Of a DNA stretch of 64,000 nt, positions 8,830-16,479 are shown one piece after another. Positions within the stretch are counted from its first letter, which is position 1, and each line of letters starts with the position of its first letter. The translations under genes and the position numbers were made by a program. The DNA is taken from contig JABLWW010000008.1 in the NCBI GenBank assembly GCA_013178295.1, forward strand, positions 1 to 64,000, written 5' to 3'. This DNA comes from Anaerolineae bacterium (lineage in GTDB: Bacteria; Chloroflexota; Anaerolineae; Anaerolineales; Anaerolineaceae). The notes beneath the pieces were generated by a model that saw nothing but the letters and a program-made list of their open reading frames with translations, had not been told where the DNA came from and did no database searches.

Positions 8830-9069
8830 ATGATGCAAAAAGCTCTTGATCGTGTGGTTGATGCGCTGGATGTTGAGACCTTTCTCTACGCTGCGGATGA
8901 GGAAGAAGCTAGGTCTCTGGCGGAACAGCTGGCAGCGGAGCTTAACTTGCCACATGGGGACGTTGTTTTCTTGGAGTACAAGGGCTTTGGCGCCAGAGTG
9001 CGTATTCGCAGTTATATCCATCACCCTGGCGACCGCTATCGCTGGCTTGAGAGGGGTTCTTCCAAATGA
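8830..9069 (+). CDS. Small protein resembling the dimerisation domain of B12 aminomutases
   Basis: 79 aa. The segment around DALDVETFLYAADEEEARSL and the following LPHGDVVFLEY...GARVRIRSYI resembles, by my memory of the sequences, the alpha/beta dimerisation domain that precedes the Rossmann B12 domain in lysine 5,6-aminomutase beta subunit and in OraE. Here it is a free-standing protein. Its stop overlaps the start of the 612-aa gene (ATGA), which implies coupled translation and roughly equal amounts, as expected of two parts of one enzyme. The ATG is at 8830 after ATAGAGGATAGCC. The family call is by pattern only. Confidence 0.6.
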   Translation: MMQKALDRVVDALDVETFLYAADEEEARSLAEQLAAELNLPHGDVVFLEYKGFGARVRIRSYIHHPGDRYRWLERGSSK

Positions 9070-10904
9070 AAAAAGTTCTTCTTGCTCCTCTTGACCCTGT
9101 TCATGATAATGCTGTCAAACTGCTCAAACGCAAGTTGAGTGAAGCCGGTTATGATGCCATTGCCATGCGCCCCGGCACCACCAGCGAAGAGGTGATTGAG
9201 AAAGCGCTAGAGGAACGCCCGATTGCCATCCTCGTCAGCCGCACGCTGGGTTATAAGGTTGCTGAGACGCTGGGGCGGCTGGTTGACCTGGCAGAAGCTT
9301 CTGGTTTGCGTGAGATGACCCGCTTAGGTGTAGGGGGAATGGCGATTACCAAAGAGACCGGCGGCGAGCTGGGTTTTGATGCTTGTTTTACTGGCGAGCT
9401 AAATATGACGGAGGTGCTTGCCTTTCTGGAAGGAAAACCGGTTGGTCTGCAAACTGCAGGAAACGCAGTTGCCGAAAGGCAAAAGCCGAATATTGTGCAG
9501 GGTTTCACCTATGCATTTAAGGATAAAGAAATCGAAACTTTACTGGATGGCATTGTTGACCAGATTTTGGAGTGGGTGAAGGGAAAGACCTCGCCTGGTA
9601 TCGAAAGAGCAAAGCTGCGTGCCGAGATGCTGGCAGAGGGCATTTCACTGCGCAGCCCGGCAAAGGTCTCTTTGACGCAGCAGCGCTTGCGCGAGCAGTA
9701 TCTTGCGCTTTGTGATGATACCATCCGGGCTTTTTACCTGACAGATAAACTGCCCGCCGGGGTGCGCTGGCTTGCCGCCGCTGAAATTGAGGCAATGGAG
9801 AATCTTCTTGGCTCTGCTAAGGCGCGCTACAGCCCACTCCGTCATGTGGGCGAAAAGCCCCTCTTTTTCTCTCAATATGGCACAGGCTGCCCGGTGATGG
9901 ATGTTATGCACATCAAGGTAGCTGAAGCATGGGGGGTAGATGGGGTTTTGCACTTTGATCCTTCCTGGGGCGCACAATGCGAGGGTTTGTTGGAGGGGTA
10001 TCTCTCGCATGAGCACGACGGCACAATCCTGACCCTGGAAAACCTCAAGTTTATCCGTCATGCGCAGGAGCCAGCCACACTTTGGAATGTGCGCGGGCAT
10101 CGCGGGTTGAACACGCCGGAAACGCAGGTGCTGGGCCATGCTGCCGGAGCAGACCTTTTTAAGATTAATATTCCTTATGGCAGCACGGCGGGGGGCACTG
10201 ACCCGCAACGGCTGACGGTGGATGGTGTCTATTCGCTGCGTTTGGCGGCTGAGTATGGCATCCCGTTTGATATTCCCGGCAATGATGAGTTGAGCGGGGT
10301 GCCGCCTTTTAAGACTTTTGCTGGTATTTTGATCATGGTGGCGCTGGGTTTGAAGCTCGGCGCAAAGCCCATTCCTAAACCCCTGTTGTGCTACTCGCCC
10401 TATATGACCATTTATGGCAGGATGGATGACAACATGATTGACATGAATATTGCCAAGCTGATGGTGTGGCGGGAGATTGTGGACGCGCCTGTCTGGCCCG
10501 GAGAGCCAGTTGGTTTTATGACGCATTCACCCGAACGGGTGCAGTCTTCCATGATGACCGCTGTGCATGCTGCGCTGGCGAGCAGTATGGGGGTTGATGC
10601 AGTAACAATCGCCTCTTCAGACGAAGCTTACTCAAAGGGGCCTATTTCGGCTGCGGCGCGGGTGGATACACTGCGTGCTGTCAGGGATGCTTTGCGCTTT
10701 CAGGGAAGCGTCCAATTGACACCCACTCCACGAGCGTTGACGCTGGCAGATGAAATCCACGATGGGATATGTGAGGTACTAAAAACCGTTGCCGAACGTG
10801 GGGATTTTGTTGCTTCGATTTGCGAAGGGCTGCTGGGCAATGAGGAAGATGGGTTGTATCCTGGGCGGATAGGTGCAGGTACAGTATCAGGTGGGCGCTT
10901 GTGA
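9066..10904 (+). CDS. Cobalamin/PLP aminomutase-like protein, B12 domain fused before the barrel
   Basis: 612 aa. Residues 1 to about 130 resemble the Rossmann B12 domain of KamE/OraE: a degenerate DxHxxG (LDPVHDNA, His13 kept, the last Gly replaced by Ala), IAILVSRT, LVDLAEASGLRE and LGVGGMAIT. Residues about 240-612 resemble the OraE TIM barrel, including the end LYPGRIGAGTVSGG, close to the YPERNGDG...IGAGTV region of OraE. The order B12-barrel is the reverse of OraE (barrel-dimer-B12). The PLP lysine, 11 residues after the His in OraE and KamE, has only near matches here (Lys21, Lys23). Likely role: adenosylcobalamin- and PLP-dependent 1,2-amino shift on a diamino acid. Substrate unknown. 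Confidence 0.7.
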   Translation: MKKVLLAPLDPVHDNAVKLLKRKLSEAGYDAIAMRPGTTSEEVIEKALEERPIAILVSRTLGYKVAETLGRLVDLAEASGLREMTRLGVGGMAITKETGGELGFDACFTGELNMTEVLAFLEGKPVGLQTAGNAVAERQKPNIVQGFTYAFKDKEIETLLDGIVDQILEWVKGKTSPGIERAKLRAEMLAEGISLRSPAKVSLTQQRLREQYLALCDDTIRAFYLTDKLPAGVRWLAAAEIEAMENLLGSAKARYSPLRHVGEKPLFFSQYGTGCPVMDVMHIKVAEAWGVDGVLHFDPSWGAQCEGLLEGYLSHEHDGTILTLENLKFIRHAQEPATLWNVRGHRGLNTPETQVLGHAAGADLFKINIPYGSTAGGTDPQRLTVDGVYSLRLAAEYGIPFDIPGNDELSGVPPFKTFAGILIMVALGLKLGAKPIPKPLLCYSPYMTIYGRMDDNMIDMNIAKLMVWREIVDAPVWPGEPVGFMTHSPERVQSSMMTAVHAALASSMGVDAVTIASSDEAYSKGPISAAARVDTLRAVRDALRFQGSVQLTPTPRALTLADEIHDGICEVLKTVAERGDFVASICEGLLGNEEDGLYPGRIGAGTVSGGRL

Positions 10905-11992
10905 AAACGGTCGGATTTGCAGGTACGGCAAAAAACACCGGGAAGACAACCACCGCCCTGCATGTCCTTCAGGCTGGCAAAGAGGCTGGGCTGCGTTTGG
11001 CGCTGACCAGCATCGGGTATGATGGCGAGAACCGCGACAATGTGACTGGTCTGCCCAAGCCGCGCTATACCCTGCAACCCGGGATGTTGGTGGCTACTGG
11101 ATCAACCTGTCTGCGTTCGAGCACTGCAATTGTTCGGGCTATTGAGGAAACCCCCATTCACACCATTTTTGGACAGGTTGTGGTGGGAGAAGTAACGTAT
11201 CCCGGCACAGTTTTGCTGGCAGGCCCTAACCGCAGTTCGGACCTGCAACATGTCTTTGATATCTTTACCTCGTTGGGATGCAATCTTGCCCTGGTGGATG
11301 GGGCGCTAAACCGCCTGGTGCCAATGACGTGTGTAGATGGGCTGGTGCTGTCCACCGGGGCGGCGTTTGATCAGCGCATATCTCATGTGGTTGAACACGC
11401 TGGCGCCTTGCTGCGCCTGTTGCGTATGCCAGTTATCCGAGATGAGGTGCCTGTTAATAGCGGGCTGTGGGTGGAGTTTAAAGATCAGACATCATGTGTT
11501 TTAGGGTATGGGTCTCTGATCGGAAAAAACCTGCTCGATACCCTTTTGCGCACCCTGATTGCACCTGTCAAGAAAATTTATATTCCCGGTGCCTGCGATC
11601 CGCATCTTTTGAAGCTGTTGATTGACCAAAAAGCAGATTTGTTGCGCGGTGCGCTGATGCTGTTTCGCAGTCCCCTGCATCTGGTTGCCAGTGGCGACCC
11701 GTTGCTCTGGAAGGAGATATTCCCTTTGCTTGAGGCCACAGATATTCAGCCGAGCAGTTTGCAAACCCCACAGGTTTTTTTTATGACAGTAAACCCGTTT
11801 TACCCGCGCTATCTTGATCGAAACGGGATGTATGAGGCGGCTTATGTGGATAAACGGGAACTGCTCGCGGCTGCGTGCAACCGCATTTCTGAAATCCCAG
11901 TTCTAGATATTTTTCAGCCGCCATTTCCGGATGTTATTTCCTTGATCAATTATTTTGCGGAGTTGCCAGATGTCACCAGATCCTTATGTTGA
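10901..11992 (+). CDS. P-loop protein, possible aminomutase reactivase
   Basis: 363 aa, GTG start inside the preceding stop (GTGA overlap). The N-terminus carries a Walker A loop (GTAKNTGKTTTALHVL, residues about 8-23), and ALVDGALNRLVPM looks like a Walker-B/switch region. Glutamate, ornithine and lysine aminomutases usually travel with ATPases that exchange inactivated cobalamin. Position directly behind the aminomutase gene suggests that role, similar to the KamB-type reactivase subunit of lysine fermenters. The assignment rests on context, the P-loop and size. A cobalamin or amino acid kinase is not excluded. Confidence 0.6.
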   Translation: MKTVGFAGTAKNTGKTTTALHVLQAGKEAGLRLALTSIGYDGENRDNVTGLPKPRYTLQPGMLVATGSTCLRSSTAIVRAIEETPIHTIFGQVVVGEVTYPGTVLLAGPNRSSDLQHVFDIFTSLGCNLALVDGALNRLVPMTCVDGLVLSTGAAFDQRISHVVEHAGALLRLLRMPVIRDEVPVNSGLWVEFKDQTSCVLGYGSLIGKNLLDTLLRTLIAPVKKIYIPGACDPHLLKLLIDQKADLLRGALMLFRSPLHLVASGDPLLWKEIFPLLEATDIQPSSLQTPQVFFMTVNPFYPRYLDRNGMYEAAYVDKRELLAAACNRISEIPVLDIFQPPFPDVISLINYFAELPDVTRSLC

Positions 11993-12437
11993 TAAGCTGC
12001 TGGATCAGGATTTGCCCTGCAAGGATAAATTGCCTGTCAGGGCAAAGGTCAGTTGTGTGCTGCATGCCAGGTCGGCTGCGCGCGGCTTGGAGCTGTGCCC
12101 TTTTCCTTCGCGTGCAGTGCTCAAGCACGAAATCCATGAACTAATTTTGACCACCGAGGATGCTGCACCTGGGAAGACAGTTAATAACATCTCGTATCTG
12201 TGTTTTTTTGAGCTTTTGCAAAGCGGGATGCTTTGGGTGGGAGATCGGGTTGAGGTAAATGGCAAATTGATCGGTTATCTGGCGGGGTACGATTTTTCGC
12301 ACCTGCCGAATCACATGAATATGATTGTCCAGGTAAAAGGTGACCTGCGCACTGGCTATGAATTGGGTCTGAAGCCCGATGATGAAATTGTCTTTGTCTT
12401 TGTGCATGGAAAAAGGAACTGGCAGACTATTATTTAA
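11970..12437 (+). CDS. Hypothetical protein of the aminomutase operon
   Basis: 155 aa, family not recognised. Start taken at ATG 11970 (MSPDPYVDKLLDQ), which has GGAG at 11959-11962. A TTG 15 nt earlier is open but less likely. It overlaps the end of the P-loop gene by 23 nt. The protein is soluble, with a conserved-looking centre (TVNNISYLCFFELLQSGML, then GDRVEVNGKLIGYLAGYDFS) and a hydrophobic beta-rich C-terminus. There is no signal peptide. Its embedded position suggests an accessory or second reactivase subunit, or a small-molecule-binding factor for the pathway; this is inference only. Confidence 0.6.
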   Translation: MSPDPYVDKLLDQDLPCKDKLPVRAKVSCVLHARSAARGLELCPFPSRAVLKHEIHELILTTEDAAPGKTVNNISYLCFFELLQSGMLWVGDRVEVNGKLIGYLAGYDFSHLPNHMNMIVQVKGDLRTGYELGLKPDDEIVFVFVHGKRNWQTII

Positions 12438-12461
12438 TTCTATCATCTCAAGGAGGCTGGT

Positions 12462-13376
12462 ATGTACCAAAAGAAATTAAAGGTGGTTGTTATAGGATAT
12501 GGGCATATTGGGTCTTTTGCTGCCCGTGCGGTTTTGCTGGCGCCCGACATGGAGCTTTGCGGTGTGGTTGCAACCCCACGTAGCCTGGAGAAGGTTCGCC
12601 AGGCGTTGCCGCAGGTGCCGGTAACTACCGATGTGTTTGCCTTGCCCGAAAAACCCGAGGCGGCTATTCTTGCCGTACCGACCCGCACGGTTGAGGAATT
12701 GGCGCCGAAGCTTCTAGAAGCAGGCATTCATACAGTGGACTGCTTTGATATGCACGGTGACCCATTCCTTCATTTGCGTGAAAGCCTGCAAGCTGCAGCG
12801 GTCAAGGGCAAGGTAGCGGCGATTATGGGGAGCGGTGTTGATCCTGGCGTCAGCACCATTGTACGTGCGTTGTTTGAGATTTGGGCACCGACGGGAATGA
12901 GCTATGTCAGCTATGGACCAGGCATGAGCATGGGGCACACGGTGGCGGCGAAGTCCTATGATGGAGTTAAAGATGCACTTTCCATCACGCGTCCCGGTGA
13001 CCCTGGCTGCCATAAGCGCGATCTGTACCTCGTGCTACAGCCAGGCGCTGATAGGGCGGCGGTTAAGTCGGCGATTCTGGCAGACCCATATTTTTCGCAT
13101 GATGATGTGCGCGTCTTTTTTGTGGATGATGTAACCCCAATGGTAGATATGGGACACCGTATCCATATCTTCCGTAAAGGCGGGTCAAGCGGGGTGGATA
13201 ATCAGATTTTAACATTTGAGACCACGTTTCACAATCCGGCTTCGACTGCTCAGGTGATGGCGGCATCGGCGCGCGCCTGCACGCGGCTTGCACCTGGAGC
13301 ATATACGATGTTTGAGGTGCCTCCCATTGCCTTTCTCGCTGGCGATACAGAAACCTTGATAAAGCGGATCGCTTAA
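12462..13376 (+). CDS. meso-diaminopimelate dehydrogenase-like amino acid dehydrogenase
   Basis: 304 aa NAD(P)-dependent oxidoreductase. An N-terminal Rossmann fold (VVIGYGHIGSFAARA) is followed by the Ddh core: TVDCFDMHGDP, GSGVDPGVS (the family has GWDPG, so Trp is Val), YGPGMSMGHTVAAK (compare WGxGxSQGHSDA), HKRDLYLVL and the C-terminal ARACTRLAPGAYTMFEVPP. Length and motif order match Corynebacterium Ddh. The position of a substrate-binding His in Ddh appears to be Asn here (GVDNQILTF). I infer an altered substrate, probably the diamino acid made by the aminomutase, as 2,4-diaminopentanoate dehydrogenase does in ornithine fermentation. AAGGAGG precedes the ATG. Confidence 0.75.
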   Translation: MYQKKLKVVVIGYGHIGSFAARAVLLAPDMELCGVVATPRSLEKVRQALPQVPVTTDVFALPEKPEAAILAVPTRTVEELAPKLLEAGIHTVDCFDMHGDPFLHLRESLQAAAVKGKVAAIMGSGVDPGVSTIVRALFEIWAPTGMSYVSYGPGMSMGHTVAAKSYDGVKDALSITRPGDPGCHKRDLYLVLQPGADRAAVKSAILADPYFSHDDVRVFFVDDVTPMVDMGHRIHIFRKGGSSGVDNQILTFETTFHNPASTAQVMAASARACTRLAPGAYTMFEVPPIAFLAGDTETLIKRIA

Positions 13377-13421
13377 GTTAAACTTGCTGGTTGTTTGGAG
13401 ATATCTTCGCAGAAGGATTGT

Positions 13422-14843
13422 GTGGAAAACGCTGAACACACATCGGCGCCCTTTTTTGCCCGCAAGTGGTGGGTTTTGCTTTCGGTTGGCATTGGCACGT
13501 TTATGTCCGCTCTGGATGGGAGCGTGGTCAATGCCAACCTGCCGGTGATCACTGCATATTTTGACAGTACAGTAGCAGTCATCGAATGGGTGGTGGTTGT
13601 TTATCTCCTGGTTGTCAGCGGTCTGTTGCTTTCATTTGGTAGGCTGGGGGATTTGCGTGGGCACAAACGGGTCTATATTACAGGATACGTTATTTTCATT
13701 TTTTCCTCTGCCCTATGCGGGCTTTCACCCAGCCCTGAGGCATTGATTATCTTTCGCGGTATGCAGGCAATTGGCGCGGCGATGCTTTTTGCCAATTCGC
13801 CCGCCATACTGACGGGGAATTTTCCCCCCACTCAGCGCGGGCAGGCTCTGGGTATGCAGGCAACGCTGACGTATCTGGGGCTTACGGTTGGTCCTTCACT
13901 GGGTGGCTGGCTGGCACATCTGTTTGGCTGGCGGGCGATTTTTTATATCAACGTGCCGGTTGGAATTTTTGGATTGCTTGCCTGTCTTCGTTTTATCCCT
14001 GACGACCGCGATCACGCTATCAACGAAACGTTTGATTGGAAAGGCGCACTGGTTTTCACTGCCGGGCTGGTTACGTTGCTTTTTGCGCTTAATCAGGGAC
14101 ATGCCTGGGGTTGGGCTTCGCCGCGCATCATACTTTTGGTTTTGTCGTCGCTTTTCCTGTTGGCATTTTTCATCTGGATAGAGCAACATACTCCTGCGCC
14201 AATGCTCGATTTAGGTTTGTTTCGCCGTTCCGATTTCTCTTCATCTGTTGCCGCGGCGTTGCTGAACTATGTGTGTTTGTACAGCATTGCGTTTTTACTC
14301 CCCTTTTATCTGATTCAGGGCCGTCAGCTTTCGCCTGCCCAGGCAGGTTTGATTTTGACTGCCCAGCCAGCGGTGATGATGGTTGTGGCGCCTATCAGTG
14401 GGACCCTTTCTGACCGTATCCCTGCTCGTCCGCTGGCAACAGCTGGTATGTTGATTTTGGCCGTAGGGCTATGGCTACTTGCACTTCTTGAAGCCGGTTC
14501 CCCCATCCAGCAAGTTGCGCTCTCACTGGCAGTTTGCGGGTTGGGCATAGGGCTTTTTGTCTCGCCGAACAATAACACCTTGCTGGGAGCTGCACCCCGC
14601 GCCCGGCAGGGTATTGCTTCTGGGATTCTGGCAATGGCGCGCAACATGGGCATGGTTCTGGGGGTTGGGTTGGCAGGGGCAATCTTCACCTCAGTACTAG
14701 CCCGTTATCCGGCGTACCAGGCAGAGCAGGCGCTCTTTCCAGCAATTCACTGGGGGTTTGTCGTGGCAGCTGGGCTGGCCGTATTTGGTGCTGTAATTTC
14801 TCTCATACGATGGGGTGCTGCCTCAGAAAAAACCCGCGCATAG
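13422..14843 (+). CDS. MFS transporter, DHA2 (EmrB/QacA) family
   Basis: About 473 aa, predicted 14 transmembrane helices, proton-coupled exporter type. Motifs: SALDGSVVNANLPVI in helix 1, GRLGDLRGHKRVYITG (motif A, loop 2-3) and LGPSLGGWL-like motif C (TVGPSLGGWLAHLFGWR). Start: GTG at 13422 with AGAAGGA at 13411-13417; a TTG at 13395 in the same frame has no good site. It follows the dehydrogenase by 45 nt and may be the last gene of the catabolic operon, exporting an end product or toxic analogue, or may be unrelated. Confidence 0.85.
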   Translation: MENAEHTSAPFFARKWWVLLSVGIGTFMSALDGSVVNANLPVITAYFDSTVAVIEWVVVVYLLVVSGLLLSFGRLGDLRGHKRVYITGYVIFIFSSALCGLSPSPEALIIFRGMQAIGAAMLFANSPAILTGNFPPTQRGQALGMQATLTYLGLTVGPSLGGWLAHLFGWRAIFYINVPVGIFGLLACLRFIPDDRDHAINETFDWKGALVFTAGLVTLLFALNQGHAWGWASPRIILLVLSSLFLLAFFIWIEQHTPAPMLDLGLFRRSDFSSSVAAALLNYVCLYSIAFLLPFYLIQGRQLSPAQAGLILTAQPAVMMVVAPISGTLSDRIPARPLATAGMLILAVGLWLLALLEAGSPIQQVALSLAVCGLGIGLFVSPNNNTLLGAAPRARQGIASGILAMARNMGMVLGVGLAGAIFTSVLARYPAYQAEQALFPAIHWGFVVAAGLAVFGAVISLIRWGAASEKTRA

Positions 14844-14899
14844 CCAGAGAGGGTTGAAAAGGGGGCTTTATCTGAAACCAAAGAGTCGGGAATTCCCTC

Positions 14900-14944
14900 T
14901 TGTCAAAGTCAAAGTCATATTGTATAATATTTATCAGTTGATAA
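14900..14944 (+). promoter_or_regulatory. Peroxiredoxin promoter with palindrome at the transcription start
   Basis: TTGTCA (14900-14905), 17 nt and TATAAT (14923-14928) form a strong promoter. Immediately after the -10, covering the expected start of transcription, is a perfect 6-2-6 inverted repeat (14931-14944, TTATCA/TGATAA), well placed for a repressor. The regulator is unknown; a peroxide or redox sensor would be logical. Confidence 0.7.
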
Positions 14945-14984
14945 TTATTATCCTTAACAACGTATATCTCAGGAGGTTATACCT

Positions 14985-15701
14985 ATGTCTCAAGAAACTG
15001 TCGAAGCTCAAACAACCCGTGTACCCTTGATCGGCGAAACCGCCCCATCCTTTGTGGCTGAAACAACACAGGGTGTGATACACTTTCCAGAAGATTACAA
15101 AGGTAAGTGGGTCATTCTTTTTAGTCATCCGGCGGATTTTACCCCCGTGTGCACTACTGAATTCATGACGTTTGCCAAAATACAACCCGAACTTGAAGCG
15201 CTCAACTGCAAGCTAATCGGTCTTTCAATTGACAGCATTTACAGCCATATTGCCTGGCTGCGTGCTATCAAGGAGAGGCTGGAATACAAGGGTATGAAGA
15301 ACGTGGAGGTCAATTTTCCGGTCATTGCAGATTTGAAGATGGAAGTAGCCAAGAAGTATGGGATGCTTCAGGAAAGCGCTAGTGATACGAAGGCGGTACG
15401 AGCGGTTTTCTTTATTGACCCGGATAGCAAAGTGCGCGCTCTGATCTATTACCCGCTTTCCAATGGTCGCAATTTCGATGAGGTTAAGCGTTTGTTGATT
15501 GCCATGCAGACGGCAGACAAATATGCCATTGCCACGCCAGCAGACTGGCAGCCGGGCGATGATGTCATTGTCCCGCCGCCTGGTTCCTGTGGGGTTGCTA
15601 AGGAACGCATGGAGAGCAAAGACCCGGATGTCAAATGTTATGACTGGTTCTTCTGCTTGAAGAAACTGGAAAAAGAAAAAGTGCCCCCCTATAAAAAGTA
15701 A
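14985..15701 (+). CDS. Peroxiredoxin (Prx6-like, long C-terminus)
   Basis: 238-aa thiol peroxidase of the AhpC/TSA family, Prx6 subgroup, which reduces H2O2 and organic peroxides. The peroxidatic cysteine is Cys56 in DFTPVCTTEF. GLSIDSIYSHIAWLRAIKE and VRAVFFIDPDSKVRALIYYPLSNGR carry the Prx6 pattern with the conserved Arg. The C-terminal arm has three further cysteines (GSCGVA, VKCYDWFFCLKK), like archaeal Prx6-type enzymes that form disulfides between subunits. Strong AGGAGG ribosome site. Monocistronic, ending in a hairpin shared with the convergent gene. Confidence 0.93.
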   Translation: MSQETVEAQTTRVPLIGETAPSFVAETTQGVIHFPEDYKGKWVILFSHPADFTPVCTTEFMTFAKIQPELEALNCKLIGLSIDSIYSHIAWLRAIKERLEYKGMKNVEVNFPVIADLKMEVAKKYGMLQESASDTKAVRAVFFIDPDSKVRALIYYPLSNGRNFDEVKRLLIAMQTADKYAIATPADWQPGDDVIVPPPGSCGVAKERMESKDPDVKCYDWFFCLKKLEKEKVPPYKK

Positions 15702-15730
15702 AAAGCCGTAAATCGCTCGCGATTAATCAC

Positions 15731-15783
15731 AATAACCGACAGGCTGACAAGTGGAGAACTTCTTCTTCTGCCTGTCGGTTATT
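15731..15783. terminator. Bidirectional hairpin between convergent genes
   Basis: A 14-bp perfect stem (AATAACCGACAGGC at 15731-15744 with 15770-15783) and a 25-nt loop lie between the peroxiredoxin gene and the convergent small membrane protein gene. The A/T-rich stem ends serve as short U tracts in both directions. Confidence 0.7.
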
Positions 15784-15809
15784 ATTGCCAGAGAGAAAGT
15801 GGTGAACTG

Positions 15810-16067
15810 CTAAGCCAGAGTCGGCAACAGCCAGCTCAGGTCAAACTCCCAATTGAACTCGCCACCACCCTGTGAGGCAACCCATACCACAATCGCAGCC
15901 ACCACCACAAGACAGCAACAAAGCACCAAAACAACAATCAAAACAATCAACCAGGTCTTTTTCTTGCTTTTGTTTTCAGGCTCGGGCATTGCTTCCAGAG
16001 CCGGGGGAATATTGGGGCTGGCAACGAAGGTTTCTTCTGAGGAACTGGGGGGAATCTCATTAGACAT
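15810..16067 (-). CDS. Small single-pass membrane protein
   Basis: 85 aa, not assigned to a family. A Pro/Ser/Glu-rich N-terminal half (about 34 residues) and KSKKK precede one hydrophobic helix with three adjacent cysteines (LVLCCCLVVVAAIVV). A short Gly/Trp-containing tail (GGGEFNWEFDLSW) follows. Topology would place the basic residues inside. The ATG has AGGAGG at a good spacing. It is 9 nt downstream of the DUF4190-like gene and co-transcribed with it, so both may belong to one membrane complex. Function unknown. Confidence 0.7.
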   Translation of the reverse strand: MSNEIPPSSSEETFVASPNIPPALEAMPEPENKSKKKTWLIVLIVVLVLCCCLVVVAAIVVWVASQGGGEFNWEFDLSWLLPTLA

Positions 16068-16076
16068 AACTGCCTC

Positions 16077-16421
16077 CTAAAATGTGGTGGTAAAGCTGGT
16101 ATTGAAATCGTTCATAAAGGGAATTAAACAAGCTGGCGTCGCCAGCAATCCAGCAAAGAAAAGAATCCCTAGACAGATGCCAATTAGCGAAATGGCAATG
16201 TTAACATATCCCAGTATCAGCCCGATGGTTGCCAGACCATCTCCGCTCACTGTGCCATTTGCCTCGCGGATTTCCTTTTTGGCAATGTGACCAAAAATGA
16301 CAGCCAGCAAACCACCTAATCCGAATACGCCAAGCCATGCCAGTATACCGCAGATCAGACTGACGATTGCCCAGCTGCTGCTTCGGGCAGGTGCTGACTG
16401 GGGGTAATCTACATTGCTCAT
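16077..16421 (-). CDS. DUF4190-type small membrane protein
   Basis: 114 aa with two hydrophobic hairpin segments. The pattern SSWAIVSLICGILAW, GGLLAVIFGHIAKKEIR and GDGLATIGLILGYVNIAI is the DUF4190 signature: two helices around an HxA(K/R)xEI loop. Such proteins are often fused to or next to zinc-ribbon or septum-associated proteins, but the role is unknown. GGAGA precedes the ATG. Confidence 0.8.
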   Translation of the reverse strand: MSNVDYPQSAPARSSSWAIVSLICGILAWLGVFGLGGLLAVIFGHIAKKEIREANGTVSGDGLATIGLILGYVNIAISLIGICLGILFFAGLLATPACLIPFMNDFNTSFTTTF

Positions 16422-16479
16422 TGTGTTTTCTCCTGAAAGTGATCAAAAGAGCGATAATTTTGTTGTGAAAATGCAACTG

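Noticed and set aside
9645-10526. Long open frame (about 293 codons) on the minus strand
   Set aside because: Antisense to the aminomutase-like gene. The protein is rich in Arg/His/Cys with no motif and no ribosome site; a codon-usage shadow.
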